A stretch of 64,000 nucleotides of DNA from Exophiala sp. HKRS030 (GCA_023897205.1 JAHWDD010000007.1:1674001-1738000), one strand, 5' to 3'. Positions 1-12,097 are shown, counted from the first letter of the stretch. Program-made: numbers and translations. Notes: a model not told the origin generated them from the sequence alone.

Positions 1-1861
1 ACTTGACCTCAGCGCATTTGCAGATTGAGGAGGGACTGAAGATACAGTGCTGGTCACGAACTGATGCTGGGTGAAGTTGCTATTGTAATTGTTGTTCTTG
101 ACGAGAATGGAAGTCAGGTGTAACGACCGAGACGCGTCGGAACATTGAGCTGACATCGGGAACGCGGTCGGCTAAAACCTGGTTGCATCTTGGGGGCGGA
201 AAGTGGGACGTTTTAGTGCCCAAGCCCCTATGTACTTCTGCAGCTCATGAGCCTACCACGTCAATCTCCGGTGTGATAGAAGCGCCATTGCATGCATCGG
301 TTATTGTTCCGAAGACGCTGGCGCCGAGGGCCAAAAGACACGCATATGCAGAGTGTGGCAGTCGCAGTTTGGAGTACATCATACACCACCTTGGCACAGT
401 GAGACTCTTTCATCTTGCGGCCTTAGACTTTGTAAGCAAGCTCGATGGCACAGGGCATCATGAACAGGCGTTTGGGACTCTGGTCGAAGAGCCCAACAAA
501 GCAAACGGTGAAATTTCGTAGCTGCAGGTCGAAGATCTTAAAACAAGCATTGGTCCAGACCTAGAGACCTCGAGTGATACCATCCTTCTGTCTAGAGCAG
601 GTGTCATGGACAGTATCACGGAAACAAATAGCACATTCGTGCATTTGATTGCGATCCCTGTCTTGATGCCTCTACGATCTCGCATACCAGCCATTATCGA
701 TACCTCCATTTTCAAGATTTCTTGTTGAATGCGACAGAGTCTGTTCCCAGCAAAGCCTGCAATCTCAGCGAAAGGATGATACATCGCCTAGATCGGAAGG
801 CTTCGGGCAACTCGATAAGAAAGCTAGAATTTAGATGAGGTGCAAGGTACGCAACATGTCGTCAAGTGTGCCTCCCGAGAGCGGTTCTACCACCCAAGAC
901 GATAGCAACCTCGAATAGTGCGCCATCTTGAGACTGTGCCGAGTGATGAGGATCAGATAGCAGAAGGCTAAGAGCGTGCATTATTGCTGCATGAGAATGT
1001 CAGCCACTGTCACATTCGGGGAACCTTTATGAGAATGATGAAGTCTCCAGCAACGGTCGCATGATGTGCTCCAAGTGGAAATCCGATGAAGATTGACCCA
1101 CACACTCAATAGCTTCGGTGATCAATGGTGCGTCCCATGTAACCATCGCTCCCGTAAAGGCTTCCATTACAATAGGCTCTGCATTTGTCATGGGACTTGA
1201 AGATACGATTGACCGATAGATTCCAGTGATTAAGTGACGAATGCACAGGCACTTATGGTAAGATACGCCCGTCACTTAGCCGTAGAGTGATGCCGAAGCA
1301 GCACACATGACAATGACCTGTGCCTGGCAGCTTCAGGACCGGCCCGAGTCGTGTGCCTGGACAAGTCATGGACACGGACCAACCTGAAGCGCCGTGAGTG
1401 CGCGGAGGGAGGAGATACTGTTATTATGATGCAAGTCTTTTGGTAGACGTGTACAGACCGACCATAGATGGCGAAGAGCTCGGTGACTGATCAGACATAT
1501 GAGTTGGGAAAGAGAGGAGTAACAGGTCGGTCGACATGAATGTGGACCACACCAGACTCCTCGTACTCACAGGAAGATAGAGAAGTGAAGCGCGCCTGAA
1601 TATGGAAGGTTTCCCGAGACACTTACGTTTCTCCTATTCCGAGCGTTGTCTCAGCTCACGCAGGCTGCGCAATTCCAACAACTGCGATGAGGTAACGCAG
1701 CCTGCGTCGTTCCCTGTGATTGCTTTCACTTCTATGCTTTCGTTTCTGGCTATCTGGAGGCCATCGTCTTATCTGAGAGATATTTACTTCTAATAATCTT
1801 CCCTTATCATTCGCACAGGCACCACTCTCTCGTCTCAGTTGGTGATGTCTACGCAGCAACA
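1..1861. other. Left-edge region without a supported gene
   Basis: I see no convincing coding gene here. Short open frames occur on both strands; minus-strand frames at about 458-784 and 1027-1275 have mildly protein-like composition but share no recognisable motif and are not joined by good splice sites. The last part holds the 5' leader of the Erd2-like gene. Confidence 0.5.
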
Positions 1862-3041
1862 ATGAATCTCAATATCTTTCGCATCTTGGGCGATGTCTCG
1901 CACACGGCCTCAAAATGCATTCTCATCTGGGCTATTCACTCCAATAAGAGCGCTGAAGGTTGGTCCTCCTCGTTGTGAGATTCAAGCATCTACAGCTAAC
2001 TTGCTATCAACCAGGCGTTTCACTCCTTACACAGATCCTCTATATTGCAGTCTTCTGCACTCGCTATCTAGACCTCTTTTGGGTATCGCCGACTGTATCC
2101 TGGTGGAATTTTGTGCTCAAGAATTTCTATATCTGGTCGTCCATATACATCATTGTGTTGATGACCAGGGTGTATGCCAGGACACGCGAGCAAGAGAAGG
2201 CCTGGAAATGGGGCGCATACGCAGCCGGCGCATCACTGATTGCGGCACCTTTGATCTCACTGATCTTCAACGGTTGGACACGCAGTACCTTTAGCGAAGT
2301 GCTCTGGACATTCTCCATCATTCTCGAATCTGTCTGTGTCCTTCCACAGCTTATCCTCCTGCGCCAAACGACTGTACCAACCGTGATTGACTCGTTCTAT
2401 TTGGTTACCTTGGGTTCCTACCGAGCATTCTACCTTCTCAACTGGATCTACCGTGCATTTACTCCCTCGAAACCAGATGCAGTTTCGGTTATCTTCGGTA
2501 TTGTCCAAACGGCATTCTATGTGGACTTTGCGTGGGTATACTGGACGAGACAAAGAGTCAAGCTGAGAGGCGGCGGCGTTGTGGATGCAGAAGATCTGAG
2601 AAAAGGATGGCTGGTCAACCGCGTGTTCAAGCAAGGCCAAGAACCGACAGAGGAAGATGAAGCGGAAGCAGGAAATAGAGAGCCAAATGGGAATGTCCAG
2701 CCCAAAGTCAATCGCTGGGGCCCACGTGGCATATCCGTAAGTGTCTGCCTTTTATGCTTGAGTGTTGACGGCGATTTGTTGCAGTTTCTAACCACAACTT
2801 GCAGATTTCGGCCGACGATACATTGCACGAGCATGATAAGGGAAAGAGAGCCGTAAAGAGCGGTGATAGCGGTGATACTGAAGCAGATCCCATGCTTGCT
2901 TCAGGCTCATTCCAACCGGACCCGGAATCATTTGAGTTTGCCGATGATGATGACGACGATGCTCCTCAGCTGGATGACCCTGGCAATAAAGTGCTGAACA
3001 GCAACGAAGAATGGCGTGCTAGTTCACCTTCGAACAAGTGA
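1862..3041 (+). CDS. ER lumen protein retaining receptor (Erd2/KDEL receptor-like) with long acidic tail
   Basis: A seven-helix membrane protein of the Erd2 family, which cycles between Golgi and ER and returns HDEL/KDEL-bearing proteins. Three exons (1862-1958, 2015-2736, 2805-3041) give 351 residues. The N-terminus carries the family opening NIFRILGD, followed by the signature around GVSLLTQ and FCTRYLDLF, then alternating hydrophobic helices to about residue 210. Classical yeast and animal receptors are only about 212-220 residues. Here an extra hydrophilic tail of roughly 130 residues follows, ending in a run of Asp and a DDDDDD-type acidic patch. The core is divergent from textbook Erd2 (for example SHTASKCILIW in helix 1), so this may be the second, tail-bearing Erd2-like paralogue seen in filamentous fungi rather than the main HDEL receptor. 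Family certain, exact ligand role inferred. Confidence 0.88.
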
Positions 3042-3721
3042 TATGTGTACAAATATTTGGGATAGCTCTTGGATGGGTTTGAATCCGTTTTCCCTCGCCA
3101 TTGGGTGGAGTCCATTTGTTTACTCATCCTACTGAAGACTGGCGAGTCTTTGCTTGGTGGCACCTTGTTCGGCAGCGTTGACTCCGTACTTGGGCAAGAA
3201 ATTTGGATCGTTTCAAGTCATGAACTCAATATTCAGGAACTGGAAAAAGACTTCGATCGGTTACACGGCAAGGACACAGCCTCTTTTCGGAGTTCAACAT
3301 GGGAATTTGAGCCCGAACAAAATTTTAATGAAGCAAATTATGCACCATATTCAACGATCCAGAAAAAGCCACGAGTCGGAGAGTCCATGGGATGATGTCA
3401 GCAGTATGAGCTTAAAAGACCCTTTAGTGAAATTGAGCCAATGAAATGACTTGGTGGGAGAATCAAGTGGCGCTAGATCGGCGCTAATGCAACAATGATG
3501 CGGACTTTAGTGAAAAGGTGCACCGATGCAATCATTTGTATCAATGGATTTACTCCGTACTGCATCAACATATTCATGTGCCCAATGCGCCGCCTATAAT
3601 AGAACTATGATGGTTGCAATTTTCTCCGACCACGTTTTCCTTCCTCTATCGTCTATCTTTGTCGCAAAAGACTTGGGAGACTTGTGCCACCACGTGTGTC
3701 GCCCTCGAATACATTCCCACC
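3042..3721. other. Intergenic region and MFS promoter
   Basis: Contains the Erd2-like 3' end and the promoter of the MFS gene at 3722. A TACTCCGTA element lies at 3551-3559, about 160 bp before the start codon. Open frames at 3069-3444 lack family signatures and look like chance frames. Confidence 0.5.
3551..3560. promoter_or_regulatory. TACGGAGTA-type palindromic element
   Basis: The sequence TACTCCGTAC is one of six close copies of TACGGAGTA or its complement in this window, all between genes. It sits about 160 bp upstream of the MFS start at 3722. The factor is unknown. Confidence 0.4.
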
Positions 3722-5760
3722 ATGGCATCTCCTCAGTCTCCAGTCACCGCCCCGCCATCGCCTTCCAGAACCCCATCATCTACAACGTCGACGACCACAC
3801 CGGAGGGTTACGAAGTGAATCAACGACCCAGCACCGATCCCGAAAAGCAAGCAGAGCTTCAGCAGTATCACCACCCGAGGGAGAAGGTTCCCCATTGGAG
3901 ACTGGTCGCCAGTCAGTCGCTCATCACAGATGCTGTTGCCAACTACCCATACTCGGGATCCGGCACCGAAGATGACCCTTTTATTGTTGAATTTATCCCG
4001 AACGATCCTCGAAATCCCATGGAATTCTCACAGGTCAAGAAGTGGTTTATAACACTCACTGTCGCTTTGGCCACCCTTGCTGTTGCATTTGTGTCTTCTG
4101 CATACTCAGGTGGAGCAGAGGAAGTCATCAGAACCTTCGGAGTCAGTCAGGAGGTTTATACTCTTGGTATTTCCTTGTTTGTGCTGGGCTTCGCTATCGG
4201 TCCATTACTCTGGTAAGTGACTGTGGTCGGTTGAGGGCCATTATTTTTCATCTTGTGGTCGAGCTCCTGCTAATCCACCCACCAGGGCACCTATGAGTGA
4301 GCTTTATGGACGACAAGTTCTCTTTTTCGGTACCTACGCGGTTCTGACCGCTTTCAATGCGGGCGCAGCTGGTGCAAATTCGATGGCAACTCTTATCGTT
4401 TTAAGATTCTTCGCTGGCACTTTCGGATCGTCTCCTCTCACAAATGCTGGCGGTGTCATTGCTGATATGTTTCCTTCCAATCAAAGAGGTCTCGGCATGT
4501 CCATATTCGCTGCTGCACCCTTTTTGGGTCCAGTCGTTGGACCTATCGTTGGTGGCTTCGTCGGTGAGACGATCGGATGGAGATGGAATGAAGGTGTCAT
4601 GGCTTGTTTCACAGGGGTCTTGTGGATCTTCGGCACCTTGACCATTCCGGAGACCTATTCGCCCGTCATTCTTTCACGTCGTGCTGCTAAGCTATCCAAG
4701 AAGACTGGAAAGGTCTATATCTCGGTATTGGAAAGAAGACAGGGCAAAACGACTCCCAAAGCTGCCTTCCAAAAATCATTGGCTCGGCCATGGGCTTTGT
4801 TGTTTCTCGAGCCTATCGTCTTGCTCATCTCCATCTACATGGCAATCATTTACGGAACTCTTTATATGTGTTTTGGAGCCTTTCCAATTGTCTATCAACA
4901 GGGACGAGGTTGGTCGGCAGGCATTGGTGGGCTCGCTTTCTTGGGTGTGGCTGTTGGAATGCTGCTCGGCGTTACTTACAGCATCATCGACAACAAACGT
5001 TATGCGAGAATCGAAGAGGAACATGATGGCGATGCTCCCCCCGAAGCACGACTACCTCCAGTAATGGTGGGTTCGGTTGCACTTCCGATCGGCCTATTCT
5101 GGTTTGCATGGGTAAGATTCGTCAAAATCCCTCTTTGTGATGACTTGACGCTAACATCTTTTATAGACAAATGGGCCTTCTGTTCACTGGATTGTCAGTA
5201 TAATCGCGACTGCACCGTTCGGCTTCGGCATGGTGTTGGTCTTTTTGGGCTGTATGAATTATCTCATCGACGCGTACACCATTTACGCAGCATCAGTCTT
5301 GGCCGCGAACTCGGTACTTCGATCTCTCTTTGGTGCTGCGTTTCCTCTATTCACCTCCCAGATGTATGCAAATCTCGGTATTCATTGGGCGTCATCGATA
5401 CCTGCATTCCTGGCTCTGGCCTGTACCCCGTTCCCGTTCATCTTTTACAAGTATGGCGAGCCGATTCGGATGAAGTGCAAGTATGCAGCGCAGGCGCATG
5501 AGATTATGGCGCAGTTCCGCGAGCAGCAGAAGCATGTCGAGGAAGAAGAACGCGAAGAAGCCGAGGAAGAAGAGGATGAGAAGGCGAGCCAGGCTGGCGA
5601 TCCTGGTATGAGTCGATTGAGCGCACAAGCGACTCGGAACAGCAGAGCGAGTCAACGAAACATGGGACGAGCCAGCACCCGTGCGTCGCGAAGCGAAGAT
5701 CGGAGTCGCGTGGACGACTTTGTCAGGGTGTACAGTCATACGAGTCATCACCATTTCTAG
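3722..5760 (+). CDS. MFS transporter, DHA1 (drug/polyamine proton antiporter) family
   Basis: Plasma-membrane proton antiporter of the Tpo/Flr-like DHA1 group that exports drugs, polyamines or small organics. Three exons (3722-4212, 4286-5111, 5167-5760) encode 636 residues. The cytosolic N-tail of about 110 residues is rich in Pro, Ser and Thr and ends in the family lead-in [15 protein letters not shown]. Helix 2 is followed by the MFS motif PMSELYGRQ, which spans the first intron; a second conserved stretch is [17 protein letters not shown]. Twelve hydrophobic segments are visible. The C-tail after the last helix ([12 protein letters not shown]) is a long, acidic, then Ser/Arg-rich extension, a likely phosphorylation or trafficking region. 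The ATG at 3722 (CACCATGGC) has a good context; an in-frame non-ATG extension upstream is unlikely to be used. Substrate not predictable. Confidence 0.9.
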
Positions 5761-6263
5761 ACATTTTTGAAAAGAGAGTCAGCATTTTGGGTCGGATTTA
5801 ATTTGTGTGTCGAGCGTTCTAGCGAGCAATGGTGTACAAAGATTCGGGATGGATGTCCAAAAGCATAGGATGATGATGTTTTGTTCTAGAAGAGTGTAAA
5901 TCTTAGATATAATCATAGACTTGACATATTATTGTATAGAGTAATTCGAGATCATCGACCTCGTCCTCATATCAACCCTGTGTCGCTTAATACCCATTAG
6001 TCAGCATTCGGGCGCCCGCGGGTTCCCTCCTTTATTCACGCTAGTCGGTTTCCGGAATAGTCGTATCATCCTTGACTTCATCAAGCTTCGATACGCCCGT
6101 ACAACAAGGATGTACAGTGTACGGACACCTGGTGAAGTGGTCGCCTTAATCGTCTATTCATCAGTTCATTGACCAAGTTTGGACAGACCTTTTTGAAAGT
6201 ACTTAATCACCAATCATCCACTTTACATTGTTAGGAAACCTCTCCTCCTCGATATCTCGGGTC
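5761..6263. other. Intergenic region between MFS and AKR genes
   Basis: Holds the MFS 3' end, an A/T-rich stretch and the aldo-keto reductase promoter. No gene or repeat seen. Confidence 0.5.
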
Positions 6264-7292
6264 ATGCGATCATCGCCAGTTTTAAGACGACTCGTTTCAC
6301 TTCAATCTCAGATCCCATCATTGTCATCTTCAACATCAACAAGGTCGATAACGAGAATACCTAATCAGACTCGCATCATGGCTCATCAACATCATCAACA
6401 TCATCATGCCCACCACCACCACCACCAGGCCCCCGCCGCCGCCACCAAGTTCGACATCAACACCTCGTACACCATGAACTCGGGCCACAAGATCTCGGCG
6501 TTGGGGTACGGGGTCTACCACACCCCCGCCGCCGACTGCGAGGCGGTGGTCCTGCACGCCTTCAAGACGGGCTACCGACACGTGGACTCGGCCCGGGCGT
6601 ACCGCAACGAACAGCCGTGCGCCGACGCGATCCGGGCGTCGGGTCTGAAGCGGGAGGAGATCTTCTTCACGAGCAAAGTCCCGCCGAGGGCCATGGGCTA
6701 CGAGGAGACCAAGAAAGCCATCGAGTCGTCCTTCTTCCAGACGGGCCTCGACTACATCGACCTGTACCTGATCCACGCCCCCTACGGCGGGAAGGAGGCC
6801 CGGTGCGGCTCCTGGAGGGCCCTCGCCGAGGCCCAGAAGCAGGGCAGGATCCGCTCCATCGGCGTCTCCAACTACGGCGTCCACCACCTGGACGAGCTCG
6901 AGGACTACATAAAGACCTCCGGCGTCGGGGGCACGATCGACGTCGGCCAGTGGGAGATACACCCTTGGTTGCCCCGTAACGACATCGTCGAGTGGGCCAA
7001 GGGACGAAACGTCGTGGTCGAGGCCTACTGTCCCATCGTCAGAGGGGAGCGTGCCGAGGAACCGGTCCTCAAGTCCCTGTCCAAGAAGCACGGCAAGACG
7101 TGGGCACAGGTCCTGTTACGCTGGAGTTTGCAAAAGGGCTACGTGCCGCTGCCGAAGAGCGTCACCCCGACCAGGATCGAACAGAATGCCGACATTTACG
7201 ACTTCGAGCTGGACCAGGAAGATATGGAGAGCCTGGACATGCCCAATTCTTATGCCCCTTGTAGTTGGGATCCTACTACCAGCCACGAGTAG
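6264..7292 (+). CDS. Aldo-keto reductase, possible mitochondrial presequence
   Basis: NADPH-dependent aldehyde/ketone reductase of the AKR superfamily. A single exon gives 342 residues from the ATG at 6264. The catalytic tetrad is visible: Asp and Tyr in HVDSARAYRNE, Lys in FTSKVPP, His in LYLIHAPYG; the cofactor-binding C-terminal half has VPLPKSV and RIEQNADIYDFEL. Residues before the core are unusual. The first 38 (MRSSPVLRRLVSL...) contain six Arg, many Ser and no acidic residue, as in a mitochondrial targeting peptide. They are followed by a second in-frame ATG at 6378 in a better context (ATCATGG) and a His-rich run (MAHQHHQHHHAHHHHH). Two products, mitochondrial and cytosolic, are therefore possible. 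The gene is far richer in G/C-ending codons than its flanks. Reductase family certain, start and location uncertain. Confidence 0.9.
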   Translation: MRSSPVLRRLVSLQSQIPSLSSSTSTRSITRIPNQTRIMAHQHHQHHHAHHHHHQAPAAATKFDINTSYTMNSGHKISALGYGVYHTPAADCEAVVLHAFKTGYRHVDSARAYRNEQPCADAIRASGLKREEIFFTSKVPPRAMGYEETKKAIESSFFQTGLDYIDLYLIHAPYGGKEARCGSWRALAEAQKQGRIRSIGVSNYGVHHLDELEDYIKTSGVGGTIDVGQWEIHPWLPRNDIVEWAKGRNVVVEAYCPIVRGERAEEPVLKSLSKKHGKTWAQVLLRWSLQKGYVPLPKSVTPTRIEQNADIYDFELDQEDMESLDMPNSYAPCSWDPTTSHE

Positions 7293-7884
7293 GGGGGTTG
7301 ACCTGATAATGTACACGAGCGATTTCCTAGACGGACCTCCAATATAATTAGGCCGTCTCCGGGCACTCGGCTAAGACTCAGCATTCTAGGCACTCACTGG
7401 GCTCCTCACTCTCGGATCGGACAAAGTACGAGTCCACTGACCTGTCACATCTGATGTTATCCAAGGTGTTCAAAGGCATATGTGAATTCAAGTAAACATC
7501 TTCCGAGACCCATGATCTGTCTGAGTCTCTTGGATCAAGAAAAAAAAGAGACGAATGAGACTCACGCAAGATGTTCCGAACCCGTCTAGTCTGTCTACTG
7601 TACACAGAGAGATAGAAAAGTCTACATGATCATCAGAGACATTCACGAAAAAGACATCCCAGCCGACAACTGGGCAGGCAAGGAGTCGCAGGGTATGGGG
7701 GAAAATAAAGTGGCATTCATCATTCATCCAGACGTGTGTGATACTGCATTACCCGAGTCCCAATGTTCAATATCCATATGTCCATATCTCATCCCTCACA
7801 ATCTCATAGTCTCCACCACTCGTTCCATAACACTGGATCTTTACGAATCAGTCGAGTCTCTCTCGTCTCCACCTCTTACCACCG
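7293..7884. other. Convergent intergenic region
   Basis: Lies between the 3' ends of the AKR (plus) and TauD-like (minus) genes. No gene, repeat or structured element recognised. Confidence 0.5.
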
Positions 7885-9073
7885 TCAAGGCATCCCCATC
7901 CTCTTTGTCGACCTCTCATTCATGCCCCAGGCGCTACTACTCCCATCGTGAACCGTCGTCCGACGCATGTCCCGTTTGAACTTGCCCTGGAAGGTTCCCT
8001 CGCCCGCCCTGTGCATGACGGCCGTATTGTCCCAACAAACCAGGTCCCCGACGTCCCTCCACTCCACGCTCAGCACGTACCTTTCCTGCGTCGCGTGGTC
8101 GAGGAGTGCCTCGATCAACTCGGTGCTTTGGGGTTCCGGCACGCGCGTCCCGTCCGGGTGCTCCAGATGGTGAAGGTGGTTGGCAATGTACAGGTTCGTC
8201 CTCCCCGAAGGTCCGTGGAGCTGTACGACCTTGTGCCGTCCGAACGGGAACGCCTCCGGGTCCATCGACGCCAAGTACTCGGACTCGGGGCACGCCTTGC
8301 GCCGACTGTGCCAGAGGCTGTTGGCGCCGACGTAGTCGTTCTCGACGAGCTCAGCCTTGAGCGCGTCGGGCAACTCGGCAAACGCCGTGCGCGTGTCTGC
8401 GAACTCCGTGTTGCCTCCGTGGCCTGGAGGGGGTAACTCGTGCGCCCTCAACAAAGAGTATCCAGCCCGACGGGGGTTGAAGGCAGAGTCGCAGTGGAAA
8501 AGGGAGTTTCCCTACCAGACAAAAAAGTCAGAAGTGGTATCAGTCTGTGCTCCGCAACAGCCACGAGTAAATCTTGTTGGTGGTGGGAAATGGGTGTGGT
8601 AATAATAAACAAACAAATGCATATCCGTACCCTCCCCATCTGTTCTCTCCTACTACCAATCTGGACTATGGACCCGTCGTCCTCTTGATTCGAGACGTCG
8701 AATAATTCGTCAAAGGGAAATCGGTTCTTGCGACCTAGTGTGAGGTACGGCTTCACATCGTCCAATTCGCCAAATAACCGACTAAATGCGACATGTCGCT
8801 CATCGTCGAGGCCGGCCTTGCGAAATACTAAAACGCCATACTAAAAAAAAAAATTCCCATACCGGGTCAGTGTCTAGATTGAGATAGGGAAACAACCACC
8901 AAGGGACTATAGCACAGTAGCGCACGTACTTTGGCCGACGCATCTAGCACTTCGGCAAACACGTGCGGTTCGACAGGTTTGCTAAAGTCGATGCCCGAGA
9001 CTTCGGCGCCAAAAGTGGGCGCGAGCTCAGTCACTTGTATGTGTTGGTATTCTGCGGCGGTCGCATGAGGCAT
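7885..9073 (-). CDS. TauD/TfdA-family Fe(II)/2-oxoglutarate-dependent dioxygenase
   Basis: Oxygenase that couples 2-oxoglutarate decarboxylation to hydroxylation of a small acid (taurine, sulfonate or aryloxyacetate type). Three exons on the minus strand (9073-8930, 8840-8631, 8511-7885) give 326 residues. Landmarks in order: GAEVSGIDFSKP near the N-terminus, YGVLVFRKAGLDDERHVAF, the iron ligands His and Asp in NSLFHCDSAFNPRRAG, and the distal His with the 2-oxoglutarate Arg in VMHRAGEGTF...RDMRRTTV. All phases agree. The ATG at 9073 was preferred over an upstream TTG frame because the conserved domain follows directly. Exon 3 is markedly GC-rich. It converges on the AKR gene; no shared pathway is evident. 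Fungal relatives are often labelled 2,4-D dioxygenase, but the substrate is unknown. Confidence 0.9.
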
Positions 9074-9707
9074 TGCGCTGCTTGTAAACTCAGGATCACC
9101 ATGCAGTCCTGTAATGTGAAGATCAGTTCCACGCAACAGATGTAGTGTATTGAGGAGTTCCGAGGCAAAAGGTCGGGGTTAGGTTTATATTTCTCTTTGT
9201 ACCATTTCGAGTCAAGGAACACGAGGGCTCGCATATCCGTCCCCTCTCCAGCTTATCTCATCTCCAATTTGAGCATGGAGAAGCCCGTCTTGTGCCGTCA
9301 AACCGACGCTTGTGTCAAAATGTAGATTCAGTAGAGCCGGAGCGGTATTCTCTGATTCGAGGTCTGGCCCTTGTGGCTGAAATGCTAGGCCTCGAGAGTT
9401 GCCCGCTGATTGATAGGCAATTGCAGGTCCCTAGGTCGAGTCCATTCATTGCAATTTGCGGCTCTATTGCTTGGACACATCGTTGCAATTTTCAAGACGA
9501 ATCTGTTGCGTTATATATAGTTGTCGTGCGTGCATATGCAAGCCTATACTTGAACAATAAGGCAGGAACAGAAGGGAAAATATGCGAGAGCTCTCGTTGT
9601 CACACCACACAATCAATTGTTCTTCAAGGTCTGATTGACTCAAATTCACCTTATGTACAAAACACCCCCAAATATTCTTTTAACGACTTCAGCTGACATC
9701 CATCGCC
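9074..9707. other. Intergenic region, TauD-like promoter
   Basis: Contains the TauD-like gene's promoter and the 3' end of the cytochrome oxidase gene. A tRNA T-loop-like GGTCGAGTCC at about 9434 has no matching acceptor or anticodon arms. No gene seen. Confidence 0.5.
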
Positions 9708-10667
9708 TTATCTGTACCAGTACTCTGGCTTGACGTAGTCAGCCATGGTCTTTGGCTCCTCATAGCCATGGTGGTGGTGATGGTCATGCGGGTCATCTGG
9801 GGGTCCAACGTAGTCCATTCTGTAGCAGCTGCCGCACTCGTTGCATCTTTCAAATGGTCGCTTTCGGGAAAGCTGGAGCAAGTCGGTGGGTTAGCAAATC
9901 TATTGCAAAGGCCGCGGCAGGTAATGGTCTGAACCAAAACACATCGATTTACAACATACCACAAGCCACTTCACAATGTGAGAATCTGCGGGAGAGCCGG
10001 TGCAACCAGCTTGGATTTCGTCACCAGCAGACTTGACGATGATTGGGTCTTCGAAAGTGCCTGAATTAAAAAAACCTGTCAGCTCTTGTGATCCATGCGT
10101 CTTTCGTATAGCGATTTGCTGCCACAACAAGGCCAGCGGACTGCTTCGAAGCTTCGACATACCCTTTCTGTCGGATGGAAGTGGTGACATGTCGAAGATA
10201 TCAATGCCTTGCATCTTTCCGAGAATTTCAAGACGTTCGAGACCGGTAGCTTGTTCGAGATCGGTAGGGACGGTACCAGGTTCAGCTCCAGGGGGGAGAA
10301 GATCCTTCTCAGTCTTGATCTCTATAGAGGAGCAAAAATCAGCATTGATGTTCCTTTTGCAGCATCCCTGCACAGTTCCTGGTTGAGGAAGCTGGCTGCA
10401 GGTCATTTTCGGAAAGACGAACCTTCGAATGGCAGCAGCTTGCCTTCCGGATCACCTGGCTTTGGGTCCCATTTCGAGCCTGCTCATATTCCATCGTTAG
10501 CACACATCCATTCGTCTTTATCCCGCTCCAAAAAGTGCTGTCTCGGAGCTTGAAGGATCAGTTGACATACGACGAGCTGCGACAGTCGCGAAGGATCGTG
10601 GGGCGACGCGGGCGGAACTGAGAGGGACACGGCGAGCCAGCGAGAAGGCTGCGCGTGCTACCGACAT
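9708..10667 (-). CDS. Cytochrome c oxidase subunit Vb (yeast Cox4 type)
   Basis: Nuclear-encoded, zinc-binding subunit of respiratory complex IV on the matrix side of the inner mitochondrial membrane. Five short exons on the minus strand (10667-10571, 10479-10423, 10321-10163, 10060-9960, 9872-9708) give 192 residues with consistent phases. The first 35 residues (MSVARAAFSLARR...) form an Arg/Ser/Ala-rich import presequence. Then come WDPKPGDPEGKLLPFE, GLERLEILGKMQGIDIFDMSPL and the core GTFEDPIIVKSAGD...CTGSPADSHIVKW. The zinc site is the C-terminal CNECG with the earlier Cys in RPFERC and QAGC. The tail DDPHDHHHHHGYEEPKTMADYVKPEYWYR is typical of fungal Cox5b. A CCAAT box lies about 117 bp upstream. 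Highly confident. Confidence 0.95.
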
Positions 10668-10783
10668 GGTGAATGGATTCGAGGTGGAGTGGAGTGGGAT
10701 GAAGTTGTTGCAAAGAAGCAAAAGACCTTGTGGAAAGCAGGAGGTGGTTTGGTCAAAGACGCAGTTTAGAAAGATTATTGATG

Positions 10784-10788
10784 ATTGG
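10784..10788 (-). promoter_or_regulatory. CCAAT box upstream of cox Vb gene
   Basis: CCAAT on the coding strand about 117 bp before the start codon. HAP-complex binding at CCAAT is established for fungal respiratory genes; use here is an inference. Confidence 0.4.
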
Positions 10789-12097
10789 CCACTGCGAAGC
10801 TGAGAGCTCAAGGTCTTGGCAGCCCAGAGTGGTCTGACCTCAACATCCAGCCTTGCAACAACATCACTCCACGGCGAGGCTGTGAAACATGAGCAGGACT
10901 TGAATGCGACGATTGCAAACAGTATCAAGGGCCAGTTCGAGCAGACTTGTCAGTGGTGAGCCTTTGCTTTCACGGTCGATGTGCACAAGAAAGGCCGAAA
11001 CCAAGTACCGAGTCAGACTCGATGCTGAATCGATACTCAAGAAATAAAATGCCTGCCCTGGAGATTGATCTGCAACGACGGACGTTTGTATTGATGCTTG
11101 TCTACAGTTAGATGCTGGCATCCAAGGGACTTGCAACACTTGGTTGCTCCCCAGGTGCCCTACTGAGACATCTAGTCACCGACAACGGATTGAACCACTC
11201 ACATTCACTAAACTATCTAGATGTAAGACACCCGGAAATGACTGACACACCACAGAATATGGCGAAGTTCAAGACCGCAAAAGAAAACGGGAAAAAAAGA
11301 AGAAGAAAAAATCCATCAAATGACAAAAACTCCTCCCATGTCCCTCCCGAAGGAGAAGACATGGGATTAGAAAACCAGGCGAACTGATTTTTGAAGCGGT
11401 CAACGCCGGGTTTGAATCCATGACCAAATCACCACTCTCTGGCATTACTTTGATCGCCGCTATGATCCTGTCCAAGTCCCGTTACAGGGGGTGAGAACGA
11501 ATTAGGAAGATACTTGTAGAGCTTCTACGCCTCCAGACCTGCGCTTGACAGTCACTACCACCGTCCTAGAAAGAGGCCAGATACTGGAAGGAGTGATGGC
11601 ATGGATTCTTGCCCATTGTTGAACAAAATTTGAGGAATTAAAAACATAAACCCTGAATTAATGGATCTCGCGCAAAGGTTGTTCCGGAGCGAGTTCACTG
11701 CACACAGTTGTATGCTGAAGATTGATACGGGCTACAAGATCGCCTCACTCCTGCTGACAAAACGAAACAGTCCCCAAGTCGTATTGACGACTTTGAGCGC
11801 CAGAGGCGGTTTGAAGGTTCGGCTGCGCTCATATACCATCTACATACGAGTACTAATCTCCAACACTGAATTGTGATACACTGATTAGTTCTCAAAAATG
11901 TCCTGTATACGCCCTGGTAGGTATTGCTATCTTGATCTTGTAGTTGTATTTCAAATTCTTCAGCCTCGCTTATGTAACTTGGAAATTTCTAGACAGCCTC
12001 GTTTTGCCCCAGTCACATGACACGTCGCGTACCAAGTGATTTTCGCCTTCTCACGCTAATACTTCGTTCGCTCGCAGTCGATAAAAGCATCTTCTTC

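Noticed and set aside
458..1275. Possible relic of a fungal transcription factor on the minus strand
   Set aside because: Fragments have a vaguely similar composition, but no zinc cluster, no usable splice sites and stops in all frames.
6336..7091. 251-codon open frame antisense to the aldo-keto reductase
   Set aside because: By-product of the strong C/G third-position bias of the sense gene; no family motif.
9430..9445. tRNA T-loop-like GGTCGAGTCC
   Set aside because: No acceptor stem, D arm or anticodon arm at the right distances.
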